From assembly GCA_032871835.1 (NCBI GenBank), contig CM065297.1, positions 62,049,253-62,113,252 of the forward strand: 64,000 nt of DNA. Reading direction: 5' to 3'. This stretch comes from Dipteronia dyeriana (Eukaryota; Streptophyta; Magnoliopsida; Sapindales; Sapindaceae). How positions within the stretch are numbered: the stretch's first letter is position 1; each line of letters opens with the position of its first letter. Below, one piece after another: positions 45,470 through 56,996 of the stretch. A program made the translations under genes and the position numbers. Under the pieces are notes generated by a model that was given only the letters and a program-made list of their open reading frames with translations, was not told the DNA's origin and ran no database searches.

Positions 45470-46936
45470 TGCTTGTGTATGGGTATGAGTGGCTTGATAA
45501 GCAAAAACTAAATTGTATATCTATTTCTTTGAGAGCTACTCATGTGAGAAATAATGATCTTGATAAAATAGCTTTTATTGCTTCTAGATCATGCAGTTAA
45601 GTCCTTGTAAATCTTGTTTTTTTTAAGAAGTGCACAAATGCTTCTCTTATATGTTTAAGTTTGACTAATTGAGTTTGAAAGAATGTAGATTATGGATGCA
45701 TCTTGAAGTTCATTGTCTAGTACTTGATAGATGACCTATGGTTAGTATCCATTTTGATTCGGCATCTACATATAACTCAACGAGCACCTTTATGGAATGG
45801 GCTACACACCTTGGTTGTGAAGCCGCCCAATGTAGGAAGGGCTACACCATTGTGATGAGTGAAAGCCGTCATGAAGAGTATATGTTTTTGTAAGAAAAAT
45901 CAAAGAAGTGTTGAAAAAGAATCATTTAAAAAAAAACTTTGATTCAAAGCCTCAAAAGAAATAGAGAAGGCTTAAAATGGAGTATAGTTGAAAATTGTGA
46001 TTGCTCGGGGTTGAAAAACAGAAATGGAATGACGAGCCACATGCACACACACGCTCATATGTTGAAATCTATTCTCTTTAAAGCATAAATCCGGATGATA
46101 ATCGGTTTGACCTTGATTGGAAAAGCTTTAGATGGATAGGTGTTGAAGTGGTTTGCATGTTGATATCACAATCACTCCTTTTATATATGCTTGAAGCATT
46201 TTCACACACACACATTTTTGCTTAATGTGCTTGATTCATTAGCAATGAGAGATTATCTTTGAAAGAGTAATGAAAATCTATGATTCTCTTATTAATTTTG
46301 GACAATAATGGTTTACTATCTTTTATTGCTTGAAATGTGTGATTGTGTGATTCCATTGTGAACAAGTTATCTTGCTTATTAATATGTGAAGCATATGTTA
46401 AGGGGGAGCTTAGTTTGTTAAACTTAGTTCTCTATACAACTTGTTTGCTCACTATCTCATGGTTTTATTATGCATCCCTTATACCCTTGTAGGTATTTTC
46501 ATTTGACATTTATCTCTCTCTAGGTTGTGTAATATTTTTTTGTCTATTCCTTGTCAAAAAGGGGTTGAAATTGTTTTTCCTCACCATGTTACTTGCTTTT
46601 GATATAAAGGGGAGACAATCCATTAAGGGGGAGAAAGTAAGGGGGAAAAAGATTTTGTGTTTTCATGAGATAAGAAGAGTTAAGGGATCTTTTTTTTTTG
46701 TTTCGTTTATTGTTTGTTTATCTCACATATCTTCTTTGTAGAAGATTTCTTTTGGTTGTTCTTGTCTCACAGGTTATTTGAATGTGTGAAGATATTCTTG
46801 ATGACTCATGAAGACATTTTAGTCTAGGAATATCTCTTTGTAATGTGAGGATGTGAGAATGCAATCAACATTGATTATGAGAGATCATTGTATGGTGAGG
46901 TAGAGGTTTTGTCATGGAATAGCCAAAGAGGGAGAT
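45470..46936 (+). other. Copia-2 post-pol region with reiterated purine tracts
   Basis: No gene; the env-like ORF is missing. Tracts: AAGGGGGAGC near 46399, AAAGGGGAGACA near 46608, AAGGGGGAGAAAG near 46624, AAGGGGGAAAAAG near 46639, and the final AAAGAGGGAGAT (46925-46936) at the LTR. The part 45720-46440 is paralogous to 6540-7280 (reversed). Confidence 0.7.
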
Positions 46937-49167
46937 TTTTAGGTTCTAGATTTGTGTTGGCTTGATTCCATAACAAAACTTCATTTCTTTGTAATGCTTA
47001 GTTGCTTAAGTGGTTCGTGATGATAAGAGCTTCAAGGAAGAAAAACAACTTCTCATGATGCTAAGTTCGTCTTCAAGAGGATTGGTACTATTCTTGGATG
47101 CTAAGGTATCGAGATTCTTCTTCCTCTTGTTAGGCGTAGGCGCACACACACACAATTCATTCATATGTGTCCTTGCTTAGTTGTGAATCATTTTATGCGC
47201 GCACACACACAATTCATTCATATGTGTCCCTGCTTAGTTGTGCATCATTATATGCGTATACACATAATTCATACATTTGTGTCCCTGCATCGTAGCGCAT
47301 CATTCGGTATAACACTTTCACACACTTGAAGTTGAATGCTCATGCATTGGTATGAAAGTAACATGTTTTGGAAAATGCATGATTGGAGACTATCTCTATA
47401 TAGTTTGCATTCTTGTATGAAATTTATTTGTTTGTGTATATGTTTGTATAACATGGAAATTGAACTTGAATTTAGTCTTAAATCATTCTTGATTGAGTTC
47501 CGGTAATTTCGGTTACTCATAATATTGATTTCGAGTTCTAAGTCAAAAGATACTACACATTCAACCCATGTTACATACATTGTCTTTGTCTTCATATATC
47601 GAGTGGAATTCTTATTTTCTGGGTTGATTATCTTATATGTCTATGTCCGTGAGGGAGTCCCGGTTTGTAATCTTTAAACGGATTCAAATTTGGAGTTTGG
47701 AGGCTAAAGAACGGTCGAAGAACGCGAGAGGAGTGCAAGGGGTGAGGTGCAATGGCTCAAGCCATGACCATGCACCATCCCGAGATAGCGCGTGGGCATA
47801 TCGGCCCCAAATGTGTTCTGCCCCGAGATGTCCACGCGCCATCCCGGGGAGACACTAAAGAAAGAGGGCAAAAATGTCATTTGGTCATTCTCTCTTTAAA
47901 TCCTCTCATTCCTTCTCATTCTTTAGAAGTTGAGAAAATTGAAATTGAAGAACAAGTGCAGAAATTTCCTCTTAACATTTTGATTTTTGTTTTTGTGATA
48001 TCTTCTTCATTTCTACTCCGAATCACTTGATTTAAAAGCCGACTTCGAGTGTCTTGAAGAGTTATACAAACCCCAAGCATTTACAGAACCAAAGAATGTC
48101 TACATTTTTTTTTTGTGATCTGATCTTCAGTTATTTGCATCCTTGTTGGTAAAATCATCTTCTTCTTAGTTTTCTTCTTAGATCTTCTTTTTGATTGATG
48201 TTATTTGACTAAGAAGCATGACTATGATGATTTTGATGTCATTTTGTGGTTTGTTGATTTGATTTTCAAGTTTAGCTAGATTTTTGATATATTGAATGAT
48301 TTGTGCTAAACTTAATAAACATGAAATTACTTCTAGAAATCTTTTGTTCTTCTGCTTGATTGATTGTTTCTAGATCTAATTTCTTTTTCTAAGAACTAGA
48401 TTGTGTTTCAATTGGTGTCTATATCTTCATATCTATGTTCTTAGTTGACAACATGCTTAGGTTGTCTAGATACATTTGTGATTGTTCTTTGAAAGCTTAA
48501 TCTAGCTATCTAGTTGCATGTCGATAGAATTTGTTTATCATCATTTTCTATGTTGAGTGCTTGATTTTGCGTTTTGCATTCATGATCACTTAGATGCCTT
48601 GTGAAGAGGTAGAAAGTCTCATATCTTAGAGTGATTCTTTGATTTGAGAAATTGTAAGTCTTAGCTAGAGTCAGGAGAACTTGGATAGCTAAACAAATGG
48701 AAGTCTTGACAAGAGGTGTGAGACCTCAGATTGTTGAGCAAGGAAGTCTTGATTAGAGTCGGAAGGACTCGGATAGTTGAGCAATAAGTCTTGCCTAGAG
48801 TCGGGAGGATCTGGATAGGTGAGCAAGGAATCTTCCTAGAGACAGTAGGTCTTGAATAGGAAGTCTGCTTAGTAGATCACTAGGTTCAAGGATAGAGTGA
48901 GAGTGATAGCTTGTAGAGCATGTGTGATTACTTGAGTGTGTAACTCTATTTGAAATAGTGGATTTACTTTTGCCGGTGGTTGAGGTATCAACCCGTGGAT
49001 GTTTCCTCTTTGGAGGTTTACCATGTAAATATTGTGTGTCATTGTTTGCAATTTTCATTAACCATTGTCAAAATTGCATTGCTTTTAAAAGAAGATAAAT
49101 TTTTTAGCAAATACCGATTCACCCCCCCTCTAGGTATATTCACACTATAAAGATAAAGGGAATTTCA
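46937..49167 (+). mobile_element. 3' LTR of copia-2
   Basis: 2,231 bp, parallel to 38827-41117. The first bases are TTTTAGG instead of TGTTAGG, so the terminal TG is lost. Ends GGAATTTCA followed by the duplicated CTAGA. It carries three units of the CA-rich minisatellite rather than four. Confidence 0.92.
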
Positions 49168-52100
49168 CTAGATCTTCCAATCAAATCACGAACGTGAATC
49201 ACCTAGGAGTGTGGGCTTCTTTCTTTAAATTGTATACCTGAGGATGGAAACAAACAAAATCTTTTTCTTTGTTAGTCACAATAATCCTCCAAGAGAAAAA
49301 CCAAGAACGTCCGGTCACTTTTGAATTATCAATCAATTTGATTGAAACTCGCGTGAACCTTGATTCTATGTTGTACACAAAACCCTTTTGATGCAAAGGA
49401 TACTAGTATACTATCGAAAACAAAAACGTTCCCTCTTTTCTCTATGCTTGGCCGAATTCTTTACACAATGAATTGGACGAAGTTTTTTTCTTTTTATAAC
49501 ATTAAAAAAAATAAATAAAAAAACTTCTCACACCAAAAACTAAGGCTTGGTCGAAATTTACAAGTAGTATATATAGGAGATGAAATCCTCTCCTAAAAAG
49601 GATTTACTTGGTGGTTAAGAATCCTTTCCTTAGGTAGATTTACTTGGTGGTTAAGAATCATTTTCTAAAAAGAATTCTATCCTACACCAAGACTCATAAT
49701 CCAACTCAATAGTGTATTTGTAACCATATTAAAGACTTCCTAATTCGATTAGATAAATAATTCCTTTTATTTATCTACTTAACAAATATAGTCTTTAATA
49801 TTAATTATACTACTAACAATAGTATAATATTAGGAGACCATCTCCTAATAGAAAAAGATTTTGACTTTTAATTAAATAATTAATTAAACACCAAATTAAT
49901 TAATTTTCATTGAATTAAATAATAAAATAATATAATATAATTAAGCTATTCTAAATAGCCTTGCCGCCCAACACATATATATGGGCCAATATATTATTTT
50001 CTTATTTTATTAAATCCATTTGACCTTTATAAAAAGTCCATATGTGAACTAGACCCATTCTTACAAAAAGAAACAAGTCCACATACCTCAATACAATTCT
50101 AGATGGGCCCCTAAATTGGTCCGGTAGAATATATCAAGTGATCCATACAAGTTTGTGTGGATTGGGGATCTTGGCGGGCTATCTAAATTTAAGTTCCAAT
50201 AGACACAACTCAATCACAATCAACAAATGATTCACTTAGGTCCGATCTATTTAATTTTAGTTCATTCGACTAAAGAACTAAAATTGAACTCTTAAATTAA
50301 GATAGAGTAAGTTGATGTTACTCATTCGTACCGTAGACAACCTTATTGGAGAAAGTTTATCCTCGTGAAAAATACTAGTAATCACCAAGAGCTCATATAC
50401 CGTCTATAGCTCTCCAAGTTACCATATTTACTCATCTGACCACATTTTGAACTTGGATATTTTGACTTGTCCAGACGCCATGTTTCAATAGACACTATTG
50501 AAAACTTAACGTTAAGATTTAATATCTAATACCTCAAAACAACCTTATGATGATATTCTACTCTCATTTAATAAATGGAGTCACGATGTCCATATCTATA
50601 AATAAAGTCCTCTATCGATTCACAAATAAATACCACCAAACTATCGAGGATAGACTATGCTATATAATCGTACTCATTGATAGCTCAAATGATAACACTT
50701 GCAACCATAAGTCCATCATTTATCTCAGGATTGAGATAGACTCTCCGATTGTCTTCAAATAAAAAACTTTTATCTATTGACGGTTCTAGATAAAGTATTT
50801 CATTGTGATCCTATTCAATGCACCCATTGTACTAGATTCTTTTGCCCAAAGACACCACACTTTGATGATTTTAGACTCATCATAACACATTTGATCTCAC
50901 TCAAATACTAGCAAAATAATCTATTTTGACAAGATAAAGGTGCCCAACCTTTTATCTTAAGTTATGAATATTATTCAAGACTAACTAAAGAATTGTGTCT
51001 ACATTATACATATCTAGATGTATGAACAATTCTTCTTTTCTCATAGTCTTTTGACCTTATGATTATTTTCTTTTGACAATTTTAATAATGAAACTATAAA
51101 TGCTAAGATTTGTTAAACTAGAAATCACTTTATTAATATGAAAATATTGTCAAATACAATATTATACTCTTGCTATCGAGCATAATCCTAACATGAATAT
51201 CATCATATATTCACATAGGGTGTTTATCTCTTCATTGAACAGAAGTAAGTCTTGCGTTGCATTCGGGAGTAGGTTGCTTCAAGCGTAAGCAAATTGGACT
51301 AGGTTCACTTAATACCGGGATTAGGTAGTGGTAATGGGTTATATATCGGGAGTAGGTTGTAACACCTCTATCATCAGTGGATTCGTTGTTCGAGTGTGGT
51401 GCACTTAACAACCCGTGGTTTTTTTCCATTTGGAGAGTTTCCACGTATATCTTAAGTGTCTTTATTATTTCCTCACTTATTACACTTGTGATACTATTGT
51501 GACTAGTTATGGGTATTTTCGTTTAATTGACCATTAACAAAAATTGGGTAAAAATTGATTAAAATCTATTCACCCCCTCTAGATTAATTTTAAACACACC
51601 ATAATATTTGTTTCATGTAGCAAGGTATCAAGGTTCCCGAGGTTGAACTACCATACTACTCTTCAGGAGCAAGGCGAAGTCACCCATGTCTTCTGAACTT
51701 TTGGCACGCATCTAGACTCACCATTTAAAGCCTGATGTGACCAAATCAAGCACCGAGTATCGAGATAGGAGTCCGAAGCTAGGTCGCCATGGGAAGACCT
51801 AAGTTCCTTGAGGTCAAGGTATCTCATAACCTCCCATAGGGCTTGCTACCATCTCTACTTCCACCAATAGACCATTAGGGTGTCGAACTTGCCTTACAAT
51901 GCCTTCTCGTTTCACCAAGGTATAATCTCGACCTATCCAAGCAGAAAAAGAAGAAGCCTGTAAAGCTCTGTCACCACCGAAAAGCGCCAACACGATTAGG
52001 TCAAGCTCTAAAGAAAGTCCAGAGCTCATAGTAATAATATCGATATTGAAGTGTACCTCGCCATTCGAGGTAACAAGAGCCATATTCGATGACCTCTATG

Positions 52101-52345
52101 AGGTACCTTGCTAGGGCAACATACAGGATCAGAATTACCTTTCAACATTCATTAAAACATTACATGCATGTAGGTCAAGTCATTGAAACCAAAGAGGAAA
52201 CAAACTTATCTCCCACCAAGATAACCTCAAATCCGTTAATTAACCGAAGTCAACGACATTTAAACATAACATCCTGCCTAAAAATTGGGGATTTGATTCA
52301 CTGATTTAAGGCGGGAGAATAGCCAGGAAAACAAAAAATCTATAT

Positions 52346-52353
52346 TATAAATA
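52346..52353 (+). promoter_or_regulatory. TATA box of Tat LTR-D
   Basis: TATAAATA in 'atctatattataaatagg', in the same LTR context as the box at 23768. Confidence 0.6.
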
Positions 52354-52799
52354 GGCTTGGACATGCATGAAGAAGGGGAGATCGAGAGAGATCGAAAGAG
52401 TTTGAGACCTAGATTCACCACTGGTTAACAATGCTCCATTGTCACTTAAGTTCTATCAGTAGAACACAACCACAACCAGTAAATATAGTCCAATTATCGA
52501 TAGGCATGAAATTGCCATCTTCAACCCTGTTGGGAGAGAGTGAGTGATACACATTTTTTGTAATCAACTAGTATTATACAGTAAAACAGTGCCATTTCTA
52601 TCATATATCTCTTTTGTGGTGTCTCATTATCATCTCAGCTCCTTCTTAACACCTAACCTTGGTACCGAGGGTACCTACTCCGACCGCGACCTCTGAGGAA
52701 CTGGTCTTGAGGGTATTAATTGATATTCCTCACCTCGAGATAAGTATCGGTTAACACATACTCTACTTTTTTCTATCTTTCTCAAAGCATCATTGTCAA

Positions 52800-53768
52800 T
52801 TTGCAATAACTAGTTAGATGTGTGATCAATCCAACGTGATATAAAAATCACTGTCAATAGGGTTAAAGTGTTACCACTTCTGCTTGACTTGCTTAAAGTT
52901 GGGGTCAACTGCCAATCTAGGAGCTGCCAAAGAGATGAGTATCCCTGATATCTCTTCATGGCTCTAGGCGAAAATATCGATGTACATTTGAGAGAGTCTA
53001 ACCAGTCCCTCATTCACTCATACCTCCTGTATTTCTCCAACTTTGACAAATTTGGCAGGGTCATCTTTCCTGACCAGTATCTTCTCCAATTCATCAACTA
53101 GGTGGCCATTGACCCACCCAATGTCTTATTCCTTTAGTTTTTCTGCATCTGGATCTCTGTTTCGAGCTCCTTCTCGCTTATCTCTGTCTCCCCCATGAGA
53201 TCTTGAATCTCGAGGTCCTTTCTTGATGGTTCCTATTCCTATATAATAGTTACTTGTGCATATTGTTGAGCTAGTGCCGCAGGGTTGGTGAACACTATGT
53301 AGCATTTACGTACTGCCTGTTGATCTCCTCATACCTTGCCCACTTCATCACCTACTGGAAACTTTAGAACATTATGGTAGATTAACTAGGCCCCCTTGAG
53401 AGCTGACTCCCAAGGATGGCATTGTAAGCAGATAGGGTATCTGTCATGACAAAATCAATCATAAGGTTCTGCTGGAGTGGAGCATCTCCAACTGTTACTG
53501 ATAAGATCTCTGAACCTATCGGTATCAATGAGCACCCATACAATGGTGTAGTGCAGCTATTGTAGAAACACTACTTCAAGTTGAACTTCTTTAATGAGTC
53601 CTTGAAGAGGATGTCAATGCTGCTACCAGTGTCTATCATGACGTAGTGGACTAAGCAGTTGGCTATCTGCACAGTGACAACCATAAGGTCATCGTGAGGT
53701 TGCACCGTGTTGTATATGTCCTCTTTGGTGAAGATAATCGGGGTTGATTGAGAGGATTATGCTGACCC
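52800..53768 (-). pseudogene. pol: Tat gypsy-B protease and start of reverse transcriptase
   Basis: Minus strand: IIFTKEDIYNTVQPHDDLMV, VTVQIANCLVHYVMIDTGSS (aspartic protease active-site DTGSS near 53625), IDILFKDSLKKF and SAYNAILGSQLS (family NAILGRP). These are followed in shifted frames by MYIDIFA, HEEISGI and LAVDPNFKQVKQKW, the lead-in to RT in this lineage ('DIFAW...DMPGI...'). The sequence stops before the RT palm. Several stops and frameshifts. The next 45 bp reach the end of LTR-D at 52756. Confidence 0.75.
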
Positions 53769-55715
53769 TCAGACAACTTTAAGAACGTCCCGTCCTCCCT
53801 CAATCCTGGGTACCTTTCTAATGTGATTCTTCCTAGAGTTGTTGAAAGTACTTACCAAGGTAGGACCCCTACCAATGGTATGGATGACCTGGATATGTTG
53901 CCTTAGATCCTTACCATTTGCCTTCCTCCTCTCCTCATCTGCCTTGATCTCAGCTTGCACCTTTTTCCCTGTATGGATACTGTCCCACACCTACTGTAAG
54001 AACTCTACCAGGCAACCGTCCCTCACCAGAGCCTCAATCTGGTTATGTAGGCTATAGAATTACGAGGTGCTATAACCTACATCCTCATGAAAGTTGTAAT
54101 ACTTGTAGCGATTCCATTGATCAATCGGTGCTTTGATAGGACCGGGCTTTCTAAGTATCCCCTTTTCGTGGATGTCAATGTATATATTCTAGCGAGATAC
54201 ATTATATGAGGTGTAATGGTTGTACCCCTCTTTCTTTCGGGCTGTTCGTGCTACTTCCTTAGGAGGAGGTGTATCTCAATGTGAGGTCCTTCTTATTGGG
54301 TACCGCTCCCGTTAAGGATGGAAAGGTGATGAGCGGCATGTGGACCAGTTGGGAGGTCAATTCATGGCCTTTTGGACCGATACGGGCTTTGGCGCTTCCT
54401 TTTTTAGGTACTTGGCAATCCTCAAATCATCGTGCTCTGTCCTAACCCGAAGCTACTTATCTATTTCCATATGTTAAAAAGCCTTATCATAGGCCTCTTG
54501 GTATGTCTTTGGTGGGTGCTTTCTAAATGATCAAAAAAGCTTACCAACCCATAGGTTCCTCCTGAAGTTGGCCAGGGTCTCTTTCTTAGTAAATAGCCTC
54601 ATATGGATTACCTCTTTATAGAACCTCTCCATGTAAGACCTAAGCGATTCACTCCGCTCTTGGATCACGTACTGCTGGTGGATGAGAACCTTAGGAATTG
54701 GCTTAATACCCTGGAATTGAGCACAGACAAGATAACTTAGTAAATAAATCAACACAACATGTTGGTAGTTTTTGGAACCATATTTTGGCATAGTCTGTTA
54801 GCGTGGTTGGGAACATTCTGAACATGGCAGCCTGGATGGCATTTTGAACTTCCATCTACTACATAAAGCTCTCTAGGTGGCTCAAGGGAAGCTATGTTTC
54901 AGAGTACTTGTCAGCACACATTTTAAACTTAAGGAGAAGCTCTACCTTCCTAATTCTTCTTGAGAAATGAGCGTTCATCTTGCCTAAGGGATCCTCTTGA
55001 CTCTCTAGGTGCTCTCCCTTTTTTAGCTCATGGATCTCCTTTGCCATCTTTGCTACCTGGTCCCGTAGGAGCTTTTTCTCGGCGTTCTTGGATTTGACCT
55101 CTGAATCTTTATTATCAGACCTCTCTAACCCTATAGAGGCCTCATCCTGGTTCTCCTCCTATGAAAGGTTCTCTCGGATGCTTATTTTGCTACCTTGTAC
55201 AACGGATAGAGGTTGCCTCCCTGCAACTGTCGGCTGGGCCGAGTGGAGAGACGCTCTATATGGGATATTGAAAGCTAACTTTACCTATTGGGGTCGATAA
55301 CTCACAAGTATATTTGGAACTAAGGGCATGGGCCCTAACCTATCACAAACCATGGGCGGTGGCCATAGCCTATCTTGGACCGGTATCTGTGGTGGAGGTC
55401 CTAATTTGTCAAAGACAGGTAACATGGTATCTCTCTTAGCATCCAGTGCCGTGATCTGGGAGGTGATACCTTCCGTAGCCAATCGTAGGCGAATGCTCTC
55501 CACGAAGGTTGCTGCATGTTGCTCTAGGATGGCTTGGCCTACTATCGAGGTAACTAGGACTTAGGATGTAGCCAGCAAGGTAGCTGGTGTCGCGGGAGTT
55601 GGATTATGATGCATCTATCTCTTCCCTTTTTTCTGAGCCTTCTAGGTGGAAGCGATAGATTGGTGCCTCGATGTTTCAGGCTGCCCTTGGGAGGATCGAA
55701 ATCTCATACTAGTAT
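53769..55715 (-). pseudogene. gag: Tat gypsy-B gag
   Basis: Minus-strand gag in several frames. The best preserved, 54791-54531, has VIQERSESLRSYMERFYKEVIHM and TLANFRRNLWVGKLF, the retrotransposon-gag pattern (family 'ESLRDFLxRFxxEAL...F..GL'). Then KHPPKTYQEAYDKA, YNFHEDVGYSTS and LHNQIEALVRDGC, which stands where Tat elements have 'CxFH.DHGH.TE.C..LK..IE.LI..G', and a final frame 53990-53769 ending IEGGRDVLKVV. The His/Cys cluster is degraded. Start not determinable. Confidence 0.75.
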
Positions 55716-55765
55716 GCTGCAAAAACAAACGAGAATTCATAAGCTTTCAAAAGGGTGTGAAAACT

Positions 55766-55783
55766 TCCCACAGACGGCGCCAA
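55766..55783 (-). other. Primer-binding site of gypsy-B
   Basis: The minus strand reads TTGGCGCCGTCTGTGGGA, four bases after the LTR end TCGGCTAACA. TGGCGCCGTCTGTGGG is a common PBS of plant gypsy elements of this group. Confidence 0.85.
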
Positions 55784-55787
55784 CAAA

Positions 55788-56775
55788 TGTTAGCCGAAAA
55801 AAAGTTCAAGGTGAAGAATCTCAGTTAACACCCTCGAAACCACTACCGTGTAGGTTGTAGTCGGGTTAGGTACCTCGTACCTAGGAGAGTAGATTAAGGA
55901 GTGGTGGAGAGGTTTCGATGAAGGAGAAATTCAATAGAGCTTGAATCAAATGAGGTATTATTTTATTAAATACATATATGTACAATAGTGACAATGATGT
56001 ATTCCATTCGATTACTCTTACACACTATGTAGATGGCGAATTCGTTCGTGTCGATAAGTGGCTACTTTCGCTATAGCGAAAAACTCTATGTAATGATGAA
56101 AATGCTCTGTTATTAATCCCAGGTTTTTTTATGCCTTTTCATAGGACTTGGACGTTGTATTTGTACCCTTTCATTTTTGCCGATCGAACCCCCATAGTTT
56201 AGACCAATTGATTGGCGTTGATGGAGGGTGTCAATTTATGTGCAAATTGCTTCAGTTGATCATGCCATGTTTTAGTTTGAATCTGAATACGAATAAATGA
56301 CAAATATGTTAACGTATATGGTCTCATTATGGACCTTTAATGGCGAAGGGATCAACCTTTTAATCCTGCGTTACTTAGAGGAGAATTTTAGCGCTTTTCT
56401 GGTGGTGTGGTACCCTGATGTACCAATCCGCTGGTGTGGCACTTGTTCTACCATGCTGGTGCTTACCTAGTGGTGTTCTTCTTGCAAGACGTGCTGGATA
56501 CGTTCCACGGATGGGTCACAAACTGGTGTCGAGGTGCTCAGGTACAAGATAGATGTCCTGGTACCTTGGTATCAGGTACTGGGTATCGTGACACCTGCTC
56601 TGCCTGATTTCTGGTAGTTTTGTAGAGGTGTTGTTGGCCTTTTCCCAAGTAGTTGCATCGTGGTTTCTAGGTTGTGTGAAAACCGGTCCCGATACAATCC
56701 TACCAAGTAGGTTCTACCAGGTACCAGATAGGTGGAAATTTATCTTTGGTCCTTCGTCAAAAATAGCTATTAACA
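55788..56775 (-). mobile_element. 5' LTR of gypsy-B (Tat-like)
   Basis: 988 bp. The minus strand starts TGTTAATAGCTATTTTTGAC and ends TTTTCGGCTAACA. Words shared with LTR-A and LTR-D: 'tgttaatagc', 'gaaattt', 'tggt.tcgagggtgttaa'. It is shorter and more diverged than those two. The flanking five bases on the right are ACTAA; the opposite end of the element is not in the window. Confidence 0.85.
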
Positions 56776-56996
56776 ACTAATATCATGATCTTAATGATGA
56801 TAATGGTGCAAACAATAATAATAGTAATAAAAGCGCTCATTCAGTCAGGTAATATCTCGCGGGTAGTATAAAATAATAATAATAATATCATTTTTATTTT
56901 GAAACATTTAAAAAGGGTTAAAACATAGTAAATGTATTTTTTTTTAAAAAAAAAACCTTTTAGGTCAAAACTAGTATTTAATATTGTATTGTTTAA
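56776..56996. other. Spacer with AAT/ATA repeats
   Basis: No gene. Trinucleotide-like 'aataataatag' and 'aataataataataatat' tracts. Confidence 0.6.

Larger units (their letters stand above)
38827..49167 (+). mobile_element. Copia-2: structurally complete SIRE-like Ty1/copia element
   Basis: 5' LTR 38827-41117, PBS, gag, pol, post-pol region, PPT, 3' LTR 46937-49167. Flanking duplication CAAGA (38822-38826) / CTAGA (49168-49172), one mismatch; the empty LTR-X site reads GCAAGATCTTCC. In the first roughly 210 aligned LTR bases about eight differ, so the insertion is not recent. It is the innermost layer of the nest. Confidence 0.92.
38643..51193 (-). mobile_element. Solo LTR-X (reverse) with 5-bp target duplication, split by copia-2
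   Basis: Reverse LTR-X pieces 38643-38826 (TGTAGGTAAAAAAC...) and 49173-51193 (...CATAATCCTAACA), about 2.2 kb in total, flanked by TGAAT at 38638-38642 and 51194-51198. No internal region. Frames such as 50547-50762 recur in other LTR-X copies but merely follow the LTR sequence. Confidence 0.92.
30645..51615 (+). mobile_element. Copia-1: SIRE-like Ty1/copia element, nested host of further insertions
   Basis: LTRs TGTAAAGTCCTC...TTTCA. Flanking duplication TGAAG (30640-30644) / TGTAG (51616-51620), one mismatch. The internal region 32015-37454 has gag and pol with many stops. The 5' LTR lost its last roughly 220 bp together with the PBS and gag start. The 3' LTR is split by an LTR-X insertion at 38643. 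Lineage is judged SIRE/Maximus-like from long LTRs, gag with coiled coil and CHFC..GHIRP knuckle, and a purine-tract-rich post-pol region. Confidence 0.85.
37455..51615 (+). mobile_element. 3' LTR of copia-1, split by LTR-X and copia-2
   Basis: Left part 37455-38642 and right part 51199-51615. The break is proven by the 5' LTR, where 'gtttgaatataatcatatattc' is continuous. Here 'gtttgaat' is followed by LTR-X, and 'tgaatatcatcatatattc' resumes at 51194. Total about 1.6 kb, ending ATTTGTTTCA. Confidence 0.9.
30558..52756 (+). mobile_element. Tat-type gypsy LTR (LTR-D) split by copia-1
   Basis: The left part is 30558-30644 (TGTTAATAGCCAAATTTGG..., parallel to LTR-A) and the right part 51621-52756 (ending TCGGTTAACA), together about 1.22 kb. 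The right part aligns with LTR-A ('gaggaaacaaacttatctcc.ac', TATAAATA at 52346, 'gagggtattaattga'). It follows a PPT-like tract and the antisense gene, so it is best read as the 3' LTR of the plus-strand Tat element that carries that gene. The flanks 'acttc' and 'catac' do not match, so it is not a solo LTR with a recognisable duplication. Confidence 0.8.

Noticed and set aside
55088..55860. Plus-strand frames of 60-84 codons
   Set aside because: They are shadows of minus-strand gypsy-B gag, PBS and LTR.
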